This document shows positions 20,716 through 29,374 of a stretch of DNA of 64,000 nucleotides, piece after piece. Numbering within the stretch: the first letter of the stretch is position 1; each line of letters starts with the position of its first letter. The DNA is taken from the NCBI GenBank assembly GCA_021782815.1, contig JAJXUO010000002.1, forward strand, positions 61,779 through 125,778, given 5' to 3'. Position numbers and translations under genes: made by a program. This DNA is from Pseudomonadota bacterium (GTDB lineage Bacteria; Pseudomonadota; Alphaproteobacteria; Rhodospirillales; Magnetospirillaceae). The notes under the pieces were generated by a model. The model was not told where the DNA came from, did not search any database, and worked only from the letters and a program-made list of their open reading frames with translations.

Positions 20716-22539
20716 TTACATCCCGTCCTTCATGCGGCTTTGCTTCTTGCGTTCGTTGGGGTCCAGCCAACGCTTGCGCAGACGCACGCTCTTCGGGGTC
20801 ACCTCCACCAGCTCATCGTCCTCGATATAGGCGATGGCCTGCTCCAGCGACATCTTGCGCGGCGGCGTCAGACGCACCGCCTCGTCCTTGCTGGTGGTGC
20901 GGATGTTGGTGAGCTGCTTGCCCTTCAGCGGATTCACTTCCAGGTCGTTACCGCGCGAATGCTCGCCGATGATCATGCCCTGGTAGATGCGCACATTGGG
21001 GCCGATGAACAGCGGGCCGCGTTCCTCGATACCCCACAGGGCATAGGCCACGGACTCGCCCTGATCGGTGGAGATCAGCACGCCGTTGCGCCGCCCTTCG
21101 ATGGCGCCCTTATAGGGGGCGTAGCCGTGGAACACTCGGTTCATCAGGCCGGTGCCGCGGGTATCGGTGAGGAACTCGCCATGATAGCCGATCAGCCCGC
21201 GCGAGGGCGCCAGGAAGGTGATGCGCAGCTTGCCGCCGCCCGAGGGACGCATGCCGGTCATTTCGGCCTTGCGGTTGCTCATCTTTTCCACGACGACGCC
21301 GGAGAATTCCTCGTCGACGTCGATGAACACCTCCTCGATGGGCTCCAGGCGCTCGCCGGTGCTCTCGTCGGTCTTGAACAGCACGCGCGGGCGCGAGATG
21401 GACAGCTCGAAGCCTTCGCGGCGCATGGTTTCAATGAGCACGCCCAGCTGCAGTTCGCCGCGCCCGGCCACCTCGAAGGCGTCCTTGCCCGCCGTCTCGT
21501 TGACGCGGATGGCGACGTTGCTTTCGGTTTCCTTGGCCAGACGGGCGGCGATGACGCGGCTGGTCACCTTGTCGCCCTCCTGCCCGGCCAGCGGGCTGTC
21601 GTTGACGGCGAAGGTCATGGATAGGGTGGGCGGATCGATGGGCTGGGCCTTCAGGGGCTCGGTCACCTCGAGGGCGCAGATGGTATCGGCCACCGTGGTC
21701 TTGGTCATGCCCGACACCGCGACGATGTCGCCGGCCTCGGCCACGTCCAGGCTGGAACGCTCGATACCGCGATAGGCCAGGATCTTGGCGATGCGGAACT
21801 GCTCGATCACCGAGCCGTCGCGCGACAGCGCCTTCACCGCCTGATTGAGCTTGACCGAGCCGGTCTGCACGCGGCCGGTGAGCACGCGGCCGAGATAGGG
21901 ATCGGCCTCCAGGGTGGTGGCCAGCATGGAGAAGGGGGCTTCGAGATCGCGCTTGGGCGCCGGCACATGGGCCAGGATCAGATCGAACAGGGTGGAAAGA
22001 TCCTTGCGCGGACCTTCCAGGCTGTCGTCGGCCCAGCCGTCGCGGCCCACGGCGAACAGGGTGGGGAAATCCAGCTGATCGTCGTTGGCGTCGAGGGCGG
22101 CGAACAGATCGAACACCTCGTCATGCACCTGATGCGGACGGGCGTCGCCGCGGTCCACCTTGTTGATCAGCACGATGGGGCGCAGACCCAGGGCCAGGGC
22201 CTTGCCGGTGACGAACTTGGTCTGCGGCATCGGGCCTTCGGCGGCATCCACCAGCACCACCACGCCGTCCACCATCGACAGGATGCGCTCCACCTCGCCG
22301 CCGAAATCGGCGTGACCGGGGGTGTCGACGATATTGATGCGGGTATCCTTCCACTGCACCGAGGTGCATTTGGCGAGGATGGTGATGCCGCGCTCTTTTT
22401 CCAGATCGTTGGAGTCCATGACCCGTTCCGCCACCTGCTGGTTTTCGCGGAAGGTGCCGGACTGGCGGAGCATGGCGTCGACCAGGGTGGTCTTTCCGTG
22501 GTCGACGTGAGCGATGATGGCGATATTGCGGAGGTCCAT
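20716..22539 (-). CDS. typA: Translational GTPase TypA/BipA
   Basis: TypA is a ribosome-binding GTPase involved in stress adaptation and 50S assembly. The start [20 protein letters not shown] at 22539 gives 607 residues, the family norm. G1 is [10 protein letters not shown]2 lies in [14 protein letters not shown]3 is [12 protein letters not shown] and G4 is INKVDR. EF-G-like domains III and V and the TypA-specific C-terminus follow, the latter including [20 protein letters not shown]. It follows the PfkB-family kinase gene by 5 nt, so they share a transcript. Confidence 0.97.
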   Translation of the reverse strand: MDLRNIAIIAHVDHGKTTLVDAMLRQSGTFRENQQVAERVMDSNDLEKERGITILAKCTSVQWKDTRINIVDTPGHADFGGEVERILSMVDGVVVLVDAAEGPMPQTKFVTGKALALGLRPIVLINKVDRGDARPHQVHDEVFDLFAALDANDDQLDFPTLFAVGRDGWADDSLEGPRKDLSTLFDLILAHVPAPKRDLEAPFSMLATTLEADPYLGRVLTGRVQTGSVKLNQAVKALSRDGSVIEQFRIAKILAYRGIERSSLDVAEAGDIVAVSGMTKTTVADTICALEVTEPLKAQPIDPPTLSMTFAVNDSPLAGQEGDKVTSRVIAARLAKETESNVAIRVNETAGKDAFEVAGRGELQLGVLIETMRREGFELSISRPRVLFKTDESTGERLEPIEEVFIDVDEEFSGVVVEKMSNRKAEMTGMRPSGGGKLRITFLAPSRGLIGYHGEFLTDTRGTGLMNRVFHGYAPYKGAIEGRRNGVLISTDQGESVAYALWGIEERGPLFIGPNVRIYQGMIIGEHSRGNDLEVNPLKGKQLTNIRTTSKDEAVRLTPPRKMSLEQAIAYIEDDELVEVTPKSVRLRKRWLDPNERKKQSRMKDGM

Positions 22540-22544
22540 AGATG

Positions 22545-23543
22545 TCAAACCGTCAGTAAAGTCGTTTGGGCGACCAGCTCCGCCAGATTGGCTTCGGGCC
22601 GGGCACCGACATGGGAAATTATCTCGGCGGCGCACAGGCCGCCGAGACGCGCACAAACACCCAGGCTGCGGCCCTGGGTCAAACCGTACAGAAAACCGGC
22701 GGCGTAAAGATCGCCAGCTCCGGTGGTATCCACCACCTGCGTCACCGTCTCGGCGCCTTGCACCCAGACATGGCCGCCTTCCACCACCAGGGAGCCCTTG
22801 GCGCCGCGGGTCAGGGCGGCGATATCGCAGTGGGCGCGCACCTGGCGCACCGCGCTGTCGAAATCGCACTGATAGAGCGCGGTGATTTCAGCCTCGTTGG
22901 CGAAGAGAATATCGACATGATGCGACAGCAGTTCAAGGAACTCTTCGCGATGACGGCCCACGCAGAAGGGATCGGACAGCGACAGCGCCACCTTGCGCCC
23001 GGCATCGTGGGCGATGCGGGCGGCGTCCAGGAAGGCGGCCTTGGCCTGGGGCGGATCCCAGAGATAGCCCTCGAGATAGGTGACCTGGGCATTGGCCACG
23101 ATCAGCGGATCGATATCGTCGGGGCCCAGCGCCACGCAGGCGCCGAGATAGGTCTGCATGGTGCGCTGGGCGTCGGGGGTGACCAGAATCAGGCAGCGGG
23201 CGGTGGGGGCGCCGTCGGTGGCGGCCTCGGTGTCGAACACCACGCCCTGCGCCTTGAGGTCGTGGCGGAACACCTGGCCCAGCTGATCGGCGCGCACCTT
23301 GCCGATATAGGCGGCCTTGCCGCCCAGGGCCGCCACCCCGGCCATGCTGTTGGCCGCCGAACCGCCGGAGCATTCGATGCCGGGCCCCATTTGGGCATAG
23401 ATCGCCTCGGCCCGGTCGGCGTCGATCAGGGTCATCACCCCCTTCTCCAGCCCCAGGGCCTGCAGCTTGGCATCATCGGCATGAGCCAACACATCGACGA
23501 TGGCGTTACCGATGCCGGCAACGTCAAACGCGCAGTCCGCCAT
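22545..23543 (-). CDS. PfkB-family carbohydrate kinase, adenosine-kinase-like
   Basis: This 332-residue ribokinase-fold enzyme starts at ATG 23543, with GGAGG 5 nt upstream. The N-terminal substrate motif is CSGGSAANSMAGVAALGGKA. The C-terminal signature DTTGAGDLYAAGFLYGL contains the catalytic Asp and anion hole. GIGNAIVDVLAHADD at the start is typical of the alphaproteobacterial adenosine/sugar kinase subgroup. Adenosine is the likely substrate by family resemblance, but ribose-type sugars cannot be excluded. It is the first gene of a two-gene unit with typA. Confidence 0.88.
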   Translation of the reverse strand: MADCAFDVAGIGNAIVDVLAHADDAKLQALGLEKGVMTLIDADRAEAIYAQMGPGIECSGGSAANSMAGVAALGGKAAYIGKVRADQLGQVFRHDLKAQGVVFDTEAATDGAPTARCLILVTPDAQRTMQTYLGACVALGPDDIDPLIVANAQVTYLEGYLWDPPQAKAAFLDAARIAHDAGRKVALSLSDPFCVGRHREEFLELLSHHVDILFANEAEITALYQCDFDSAVRQVRAHCDIAALTRGAKGSLVVEGGHVWVQGAETVTQVVDTTGAGDLYAAGFLYGLTQGRSLGVCARLGGLCAAEIISHVGARPEANLAELVAQTTLLTV

Positions 23544-23692
23544 GAAATCCTCCAGGAAACAATGCGGCGCAGTATAACCATGGCGACGGCGGCGACAATG
23601 GAAATATCCGTGAGATCCCGGCCCTATCCGAAAGCTTGCGATGCGCGGCGGGGCTTTTATAATCCCGGCTTTCCCGCTTTCAGGAGGCTCCC

Positions 23693-24094
23693 ATGCCGCG
23701 CATACGCCCGTCCCTGGTCCTGCCCCTTCTGCTGGCGCTGGCCGCCTGCGCCGGGCCGGCCCCAACCCCGGGCGGCGCCGATACCAATGGAGCCGCCACC
23801 GGCGCCGCCGGCCGCACCGCCACCGAAAAACCGGAGCAGTTCAAGGGCTTGAGCGACACCGCGCTGCTGGCCCGCCTCGGCCAGCCCAATTACCGCCGCC
23901 ACGACGGCGCCGCCGAGATCTGGCAATATTACGGCCAGGGCTGCGTGCTGGACCTGTTCCTTTATGCCGGCGATACCGGCAAAACCGTGACCTACGCCGA
24001 GACCCGCAACCGCAACCCCGGCGAGGATCCCGATCCCCAATGCCTGGCCCGGCTGCTGGCCGGCCAGCGCCAGGATCCCCCGCCCGCTCAGTAA
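23693..24094 (+). CDS. Small lipoprotein, 133 aa
   Basis: A lipoprotein signal peptide is clear: basic MPRIRP, a hydrophobic stretch, and lipobox LAAC with the acylated Cys near residue 20. A Gly/Ala/Pro linker is followed by a compact domain (about 50-125) containing FKGLSDTALLARLGQPNYRR and QYYGQGCVLDLFLYAG. This resembles the SmpA/BamE-like fold by its L-G-x-P turn, but I do not claim identity. The SD AGGAGG precedes the ATG. Its 3' end overlaps the convergent slyX gene by 7 nt. Confidence 0.78.
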   Translation: MPRIRPSLVLPLLLALAACAGPAPTPGGADTNGAATGAAGRTATEKPEQFKGLSDTALLARLGQPNYRRHDGAAEIWQYYGQGCVLDLFLYAGDTGKTVTYAETRNRNPGEDPDPQCLARLLAGQRQDPPPAQ

Positions 24095-24306
24095 TGCGGC
24101 GGCGGTTTGTCGTCCTGGGGCGAGCGCTCGAGCCCGCCCTCCAGCTGGCGCAGCCGTTCGATCAGCCGGGTCTGGCGGGTGGCCATGATCTCCAGGGTGC
24201 GGTCCTGGCGGGCGATGACGTCCGACAGGTCGTCGGCCATGCGCTCGAAATGGGCCAGGCGGGATTCCAGGGCGATCAGCCGCTCTTCCAGGGTCATCAC
24301 ATTCAT
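24088..24306 (-). CDS. slyX: SlyX family protein
   Basis: This short coiled-coil protein of unknown biochemical role has 72 residues, the usual length. It starts MNVMTLEERLIALESRLAHF, with heptad-like Leu/Ile spacing throughout, and ends in the SlyX hallmark KPPPHY. The start codon overlaps the stop of the upstream methyltransferase (ATGA), so it is translationally coupled to it. It ends 7 nt inside the convergent lipoprotein gene. Confidence 0.9.
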   Translation of the reverse strand: MNVMTLEERLIALESRLAHFERMADDLSDVIARQDRTLEIMATRQTRLIERLRQLEGGLERSPQDDKPPPHY

Positions 24307-24974
24307 CCCACGATCTTGTAGACCACCGCGTCGCGGCTGGTGCGGTCTTCCAGTTCCAGCGAGCAGGGCACGGAGGAGCCCCCCACCTTCATCAGGCCGG
24401 TGGCGGGCAGGTAGCTGCGGCCGGGATCGGCCATCAGCACCACCGCCCCGGCGGCGGCCAGGCGGCGCAGCCAGGCGAACACCGCCTCGGCCATGGGCTT
24501 CTCATAGCAGACGTCGCCGGCCAGCACCACATCCCACGGGCCATCGGACCGCTCCAGCACATTGCCCTCCGCCAGGGCGACATGAACATTGTTCACCTCG
24601 GCATTGAGGGCGATGGCGGCGCAGGCCAGGGCATCGATTTCGGCGGCCTCGGCCCGGGCCGCGCCGGCCAGGGCGGCGGCGATGGCGGTCATGCCCGACC
24701 CGGCGGCGAAATCCAGCACCCGCTTGCCCCGCACCAGATCGGGATGATCCAGCACATGGCGGGTCAGGGCCTGGCCGCCCACCCAGGGAAAGGCCCAATA
24801 GGGCGGCGCGATATTGTGTTCGGCCAGGAAATCCTCGGTGGCCAGCCACAGCGGCGTGATCTCGCCGGCCAGATAAAGACGCAGCTCGGGCACCAGCGGC
24901 GGCGACGCCAAAGCGGTGTTGGCCTGGATGAAGGCGCGGCGCGCCGCCGCCGCATCGGCAACCGGGGCGCTCAT
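24303..24974 (-). CDS. Class I SAM-dependent methyltransferase, ETFB-lysine-methyltransferase-like
   Basis: This 223-residue Rossmann methyltransferase has motif I VLDFAAGSGMTAIAAAL near residues 85-101 and the acidic loop AEIDALACAAIALNAEVN. The motif IV-like stretch WDVVLAGDVCYEKPMA follows. PPYWAFPWVGGQALTRHVLD is characteristic of the group containing electron-transfer-flavoprotein beta-subunit lysine methyltransferases and Nnt1-like enzymes, so a protein substrate is likely. The ATG at 24974 overlaps the ubiA stop by 4 nt, and its own stop overlaps slyX, forming a ubiA-methyltransferase-slyX unit. Confidence 0.85.
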   Translation of the reverse strand: MSAPVADAAAARRAFIQANTALASPPLVPELRLYLAGEITPLWLATEDFLAEHNIAPPYWAFPWVGGQALTRHVLDHPDLVRGKRVLDFAAGSGMTAIAAALAGAARAEAAEIDALACAAIALNAEVNNVHVALAEGNVLERSDGPWDVVLAGDVCYEKPMAEAVFAWLRRLAAAGAVVLMADPGRSYLPATGLMKVGGSSVPCSLELEDRTSRDAVVYKIVG

Positions 24975-25909
24975 GCCAGGGCCGCCGCGACGCAAAAGAC
25001 CAGGGCCGGCCAGAAATTGGCGCGGAACAGCATCAGCGACCGGGCCGGCTGGTCCACATGGAAGATCGCCGCCTGCCAGGCCAGATGCCCCGCCACCAGG
25101 GCCAGCACGGCGTAATAGCCGGGGGCGGCGGCGGCGGTCCAGCCGGCCAGCAGCCAGCACAGGGCGGCCAGAGCGTAGAAACCGGCCACCCACAGGCGGC
25201 CCTGGCGGTCGAAACGGATGGCGGTGGATTTCAGCCCCACCGAGAGATCGTCCACCCAATCCACATAGGCGTAGATGGTATCGTAGCCGATCTGCCAGAA
25301 CACCGCCCCCATCCACAGCAGCAGCGGCACCTGGAAGCCGTCGTCGCGCACCGCCGCCCAGGTGATGAGGATGCCCCAGTTGAAGCAGATGCCCAGGGCC
25401 ACCTGCGGCCAGTGGGTCACCCGCTTCAGGGCGGGATAGATCAGCACCACCGGCAGGATGGCCACCCCCAGCAGGATGGACAGGCGCGGCAGGGTGAGCA
25501 GCAACAGCAGCGACAACAGCAGCTGCAGCCCGAGAAAAACCAGGGCCTGAAACACCGAAACCTGCCCCGAGGCCAATGGCCGGAAGCGGGTGCGCGCCAC
25601 CCGGCCGTCGAACTCGCGGTCCCACAGGTCGTTGGCGGTGGAGCCGGCGCCGCGCATGGCGAAGGCGCCCAGCACGCACACCGGGAACAGATACCACTGC
25701 CGCCAGCCCGGTCCGGCCATCAAAAGCCCCCACAAAGCGGGAAACAGGGTGAGCCAGCTGCCGATGGGACGATCGAGCCGGGCCAGCCGGGCATAGGGCC
25801 GCATCCAGGCCGGCAGCCACCGTTCCACCCAGTCGTCGGGATGGATATCGCTCAGATGTTCGCGCTCGGCGGCGATGGTGTGGGACTGTTCCTGCATGAT
25901 GGGCGCCAT
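24971..25909 (-). CDS. ubiA: 4-hydroxybenzoate polyprenyltransferase UbiA
   Basis: UbiA attaches the polyprenyl chain to 4-hydroxybenzoate in ubiquinone synthesis at the inner membrane. In its 312 residues the first Asp-rich motif GAGSTANDLWDREFDGRVAR (NDxxDxxxD) and the second, DTIYAYVDWVDDLSVGLKS (DxxxD type), coordinate magnesium-diphosphate. Several hydrophobic helices surround them. RFRPLASGQVSVFQAL is the conserved stretch after motif 1. First gene of a coupled unit with the methyltransferase and slyX; divergent from rsmE. Confidence 0.96.
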   Translation of the reverse strand: MAPIMQEQSHTIAAEREHLSDIHPDDWVERWLPAWMRPYARLARLDRPIGSWLTLFPALWGLLMAGPGWRQWYLFPVCVLGAFAMRGAGSTANDLWDREFDGRVARTRFRPLASGQVSVFQALVFLGLQLLLSLLLLLTLPRLSILLGVAILPVVLIYPALKRVTHWPQVALGICFNWGILITWAAVRDDGFQVPLLLWMGAVFWQIGYDTIYAYVDWVDDLSVGLKSTAIRFDRQGRLWVAGFYALAALCWLLAGWTAAAAPGYYAVLALVAGHLAWQAAIFHVDQPARSLMLFRANFWPALVFCVAAALA

Positions 25910-26013
25910 ATTCGTGCGAGGGGCATCTCGTCAAGGGGCGGTCATCCCCCCATATACCTGACCGCGATCAGGCGCTATACATAAGCCCCAGACTCAGACA
26001 CTGCCAAGAAGAT

Positions 26014-26775
26014 ATGGACACTCCGCCGAAACTGCGCCTGTTCGTCGATGCCGCCCTCAGCCCGGGGGCCGGGCTCGCTCTGCCCGCCGATCAGGCACAT
26101 TATCTGCTGACCGTGATGCGGGCCGGGGCCGGCACCCCGGTGGCGGTGTTCAACGGCCGCGACGGCGAATGGCTGGCCGCGCTGGAGCCGGTGGGCCGCA
26201 AGGGCGCCTGCCTGCATCTGCGCGCCCCCTTGCGCCCGCAGGAGGCCGAGCCCGATCTGTGGCTGCTGTTCGCCCCCATCAAGCGCGCCCGCATCGATTT
26301 CATCGCCGAGAAGGCCACCGAGCTCGGGGTGTCCGTACTGCAGCCGGTGTTCACCCGCCACACGGTGATGAGCCGGGTCAACGACGAGCGCCTGCGCGCC
26401 ATCGCCGTCGAGGCCGCCGAGCAGTGCGAGCGCCTGAGCGTGCCCATGGTGCGCCCCGCCCAGGCCCTCGACACCCTGCTGGCCGCCTGGCCGAACGAAC
26501 GCCGCCTGATCCTGCTGGACGAGGGCGGCGGCGGCCGCCCGGTGGCCGAGGCCCTGACGGCGCTGCCGCCTGGCCCCGCCGCCCTGCTGGTGGGCCCCGA
26601 GGGCGGTTTCGCGCCGTCGGAACAAACCGCCCTGCGCGCCCTGCCCTTCGCCGTGCCGGTGGGGCTGGGGCCGCGCATCCTGCGCGCCGATACCGCCGCC
26701 CTCGCCGCCCTGGCCTGCTATCAGGCCCTGTGCGGCGACGGCGCTCTGCCGCCCCGTCTTTCCTCCCTCTCCTGA
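26014..26775 (+). CDS. rsmE: 16S rRNA (uracil-1498 N3) methyltransferase RsmE
   Basis: RsmE methylates U1498 of 16S rRNA. The 253-residue SPOUT-class protein has an N-terminal PUA-like part starting [20 protein letters not shown]. It also has [20 protein letters not shown] and the knotted SAM-binding C-terminus with [14 protein letters not shown] and [19 protein letters not shown]. All are RsmE hallmarks. It precedes gshA by 17 nt, suggesting co-transcription. Confidence 0.95.
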   Translation: MDTPPKLRLFVDAALSPGAGLALPADQAHYLLTVMRAGAGTPVAVFNGRDGEWLAALEPVGRKGACLHLRAPLRPQEAEPDLWLLFAPIKRARIDFIAEKATELGVSVLQPVFTRHTVMSRVNDERLRAIAVEAAEQCERLSVPMVRPAQALDTLLAAWPNERRLILLDEGGGGRPVAEALTALPPGPAALLVGPEGGFAPSEQTALRALPFAVPVGLGPRILRADTAALAALACYQALCGDGALPPRLSSLS

Positions 26776-26792
26776 ACAGAAGGGTCACACCC

Positions 26793-28157
26793 ATGTCCGC
26801 CCCCGCCCAACCGAGCGGCGAACCCATCGTCGGCAAAGCCCAGCTCGTTGATTATCTGGCCTCGGGCTGCAAGCCGCCCGAGCAATGGCGCATCGGCACC
26901 GAGCACGAAAAATTCGCCTTCCGTCACGCCGATCTCCGCCCCCTGCCCTATGAGGGCGAGGACGGCATCGCCGCCCTGCTGGCCGGTCTGGCCGCCTTCG
27001 GCTGGCAGACGGTGGAGGAGAACGGCCATGTCATCGCCCTGCTGAAGGACGGCGCCAGCGTCACCCTGGAGCCGGGCGGCCAGGTGGAACTGTCGGGCGC
27101 GCCGCTGGAAACCGTGCACCAAACCTGCCGCGAGGTGGACGAGCATCTGCGCCAATGCAAGGAGGTGGGGGCCCGCCTCGGCATCGGCTTCCTCGGCATG
27201 GGCTTCAACCCCAAATGGCGGCGCGACGACATCCCCTGGATGCCCAAGGGCCGCTACGCCATCATGCGCGACTACATGCCCAAGGTGGGCTCGCTCGGCC
27301 TCGACATGATGCTGCGCACCTGCACCGTGCAGGTGAACCTGGATTTTTCCAGCGAAGCCGACATGGTGAGGAAATTCCGCACCAGCCTGGCGCTGCAGCC
27401 CGTCGCCACGGCGCTGTGGGCCAGTTCGCCCTTCGTGGAGGGCAAGCCCTCGGGCTATCTCAGCACCCGCAGCCACATCTGGACCGACACCGACGCCGAC
27501 CGCTGCGGCATGCTGCCCTTCGTCTTCGACGGTGATTTCGGCTTCGAGCGCTATGTGGATTACGTGCTCGACGTGCCCATGTATTTCGTTTACCGCGACG
27601 GCCGTTATCTCGACGTCTCGGGCCAGTCGTTCCGCGATTTCATGCAAGGCCGCCTGCCGGCCCTGCCCGGCGAGCGCCCCACCCTGGGCGACTGGACCGA
27701 CCACCTCACCACCGTCTTTCCCGAGGTGCGGCTGAAGCGCTTTCTGGAAATGCGCGGCGCCGACGGCGGACCCTGGCGGCGGCTGTGCGCCCTGCCCGCC
27801 TTCTGGGTGGGTCTGCTTTACGACGGCGCCGCCCTCGACGCCGCCTGGGATCTGGTCAAGGACTGGACGGTGGAGGAGCACGACGCCTTGCGCCGCGACG
27901 TGCCGAAACAGGGCCTGCACACCCCGTTCCGCTCCGGCACGGTGCGCGATCTGGCCCTGGCGACCCTGGAGATCGCCCGGGCCGGTCTGGCCCGCCGCGC
28001 CCGCCTCGACCGCTTCGGCCGCGACGAGAGCATCTTCCTGGAAACCCTGCAAAGCATCGCCGCCAGCGGCCGCAGCCCGGCCGAGGAGATGCTGGCGGAT
28101 TTCACCACGCGCTGGGGAGGCTCGGTGAACGGCCTGTTCAGCGACCATTCCTATTGA
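26793..28157 (+). CDS. gshA: Glutamate-cysteine ligase, plant/alphaproteobacterial type
   Basis: This enzyme makes gamma-glutamylcysteine, the first step to glutathione. The start [20 protein letters not shown] at 26793 has AAGGGT upstream and gives 454 residues, typical of this class. Hallmarks are [11 protein letters not shown] near residue 35, [16 protein letters not shown] near 90, and the segments [14 protein letters not shown] and [17 protein letters not shown]. It lies directly downstream of rsmE and upstream of a chorismate mutase gene. No gshB is in the window. Confidence 0.95.
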   Translation: MSAPAQPSGEPIVGKAQLVDYLASGCKPPEQWRIGTEHEKFAFRHADLRPLPYEGEDGIAALLAGLAAFGWQTVEENGHVIALLKDGASVTLEPGGQVELSGAPLETVHQTCREVDEHLRQCKEVGARLGIGFLGMGFNPKWRRDDIPWMPKGRYAIMRDYMPKVGSLGLDMMLRTCTVQVNLDFSSEADMVRKFRTSLALQPVATALWASSPFVEGKPSGYLSTRSHIWTDTDADRCGMLPFVFDGDFGFERYVDYVLDVPMYFVYRDGRYLDVSGQSFRDFMQGRLPALPGERPTLGDWTDHLTTVFPEVRLKRFLEMRGADGGPWRRLCALPAFWVGLLYDGAALDAAWDLVKDWTVEEHDALRRDVPKQGLHTPFRSGTVRDLALATLEIARAGLARRARLDRFGRDESIFLETLQSIAASGRSPAEEMLADFTTRWGGSVNGLFSDHSY

Positions 28158-28176
28158 TGATGAGGGAACGCGCCTG

Positions 28177-28476
28177 ATGCCCCAATGCCAGTCCCTGGCG
28201 GAGATCCGCGACAATATCGACCGTCTGGACCGCCAGATCGTGACCCTGCTCACCGAACGTCAGGGCTATGTCGGCCAGGCCGCCGGCTTCAAGCCCACCC
28301 GCGCCGACGTGGTGGTGCCCGAACGCATCGAGGACATCGTGCGCAAAGTCCGCGCCCAGGCCGCCGGACTTGGCGGCAATCCCGATCTGTTGGAACGCAT
28401 CTACCGCGCCATGATCGACGCCTATATCGCCTTCGAGGACCGTCGCTGGGGCGAACTGCATGAACGACAGGACTGA
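28177..28476 (+). CDS. Chorismate mutase, AroQ class
   Basis: This 99-residue all-helical protein has the AroQ pattern. Helix 1 reads LAEIRDNIDRLDRQIVTLLT with the conserved Arg and Asp, followed by ER and a Lys near residue 39. VPERIEDIVRKVRAQA and IYRAMIDAYIAFEDRRW complete it. The family converts chorismate to prephenate, but the same fold serves as isochorismate-pyruvate lyase. The monofunctional size and lack of neighbouring aromatic or siderophore genes leave that open. It starts 19 nt after gshA. Confidence 0.85.
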   Translation: MPQCQSLAEIRDNIDRLDRQIVTLLTERQGYVGQAAGFKPTRADVVVPERIEDIVRKVRAQAAGLGGNPDLLERIYRAMIDAYIAFEDRRWGELHERQD

Positions 28477-28625
28477 AACCTGTCGCCTCCGCAGGCAGGA
28501 CGGGGAGGGGCGAGCCTTAAACGAATGCCCCTTGACCTAACCCTTAGGGCAGGGGATTTTAAACGGGGTGGCCCGGTTTTTCGACCGGACCGCCGAGGCA
28601 AAAGCAACCGTCCATGGAGCATGGG

Positions 28626-28961
28626 ATGGACATCCACGATCCGGCCCTGATCAACCGCGACACCCAGAGCGAACTGGCTCAGGAACTGGGACGGGAACGT
28701 TTCGACGGGCTGGTGGCGCGCTTCCTCGACCAGTTGACCGAGCAGATGCAGGAGATCGGGCAAGCCCTGGCCGAGACCGATCCCGCCCGCGCCCGCCGTG
28801 TGGCGCACGGCATCAAGGGGGCCGCCGGCAATCTGGGTTTCTGCGGGGTGCAGGCCGCCGCCCATCTGGCGGAAAAGGCCCTGCAGGACGGGGAGGACGC
28901 CGGCATCGCCCTGGCCGATCTCCAGGCCGTCATCCTGCGCACGCGGGCGTCCCGCGCCTGA
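28626..28961 (+). CDS. Hpt phosphotransfer domain protein
   Basis: This 111-residue histidine phosphotransfer protein has the phospho-accepting His in ARRVAHGIKGAAGNLGF near residue 60, with the typical His-x-x-Lys-Gly spacing. It is a stand-alone relay between a hybrid kinase and a response regulator. The ATG at 28626 has GGAG 6 nt upstream and is preferred over an ATG four codons earlier. Upstream, TTGACC (28532-28537) followed by a weak -10 is a possible promoter. The partner kinase cannot be named. Confidence 0.88.
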   Translation: MDIHDPALINRDTQSELAQELGRERFDGLVARFLDQLTEQMQEIGQALAETDPARARRVAHGIKGAAGNLGFCGVQAAAHLAEKALQDGEDAGIALADLQAVILRTRASRA

Positions 28962-29374
28962 AATGCCGCGCCTTGGCGGGGCGGCGGCGGAATGATGACA
29001 ATCCCCGGAACCGCCATCTTTGCCGTTGCGCCGTCGCCGTCTTGGCGTATATACCAAAGACCAGACGCAATTCGCGCGTGCCGGTCCGACCGTGGATTTT
29101 TGTCCCGCCGGGGCCATGCAACGACGGTAACGCGTCCTTTTTGGTCTCTGGCCAAGACGGGCCGGTCCCCGAAAGGGAGGTGGACATGGTTGTATCACGG
29201 GCGATTTTTCCCCCGATCAGTCAGCGAAGTTCGTAGCGCGCCCTCCGTGCGCCGGGCGGCTTTGGCATGCGCCATGGCCCTGGGCGTTCTCCGGAGCGGA
29301 CGAACCGCCCGCTCCGCCCCGTGGCAAAGCCTTCGCTCCCGTTTTCCGCGGGACTGTTCCGGAAGATCCCATCG
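28962..29374 (+). promoter_or_regulatory. Structured polyamine leader, candidate speF-type cis-regulatory RNA
   Basis: This is a 413-bp untranslated stretch directly before ornithine decarboxylase. A long cis-regulatory RNA, the speF motif, is known upstream of this gene in alphaproteobacteria, and position and length fit. Seen here are a 16-codon ORF with a strong SD (29186), CCCTCC (29241-29246) perfectly complementary to that SD, a GGCTTTG/CAAAGCC long-range pairing, and GGAGCGG/CCGCTCC inside it. I could not run a covariance model, so the motif assignment is by context. Confidence 0.55.
29186..29236 (+). CDS. 16-codon leader ORF upstream of odc
   Basis: ATG 29186 has the SD GGGAGG with 5-nt spacing; the peptide is MVVSRAIFPPISQRSS, ending TAG. 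It sits about 140 nt before the odc start inside the structured leader. A Pro-Pro pair mid-peptide could slow ribosomes. CCCTCC just after its stop can pair with its SD. This resembles regulatory leader peptides of ornithine decarboxylase operons elsewhere, but the sequence is not one I recognise. Confidence 0.45.
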   Translation: MVVSRAIFPPISQRSS

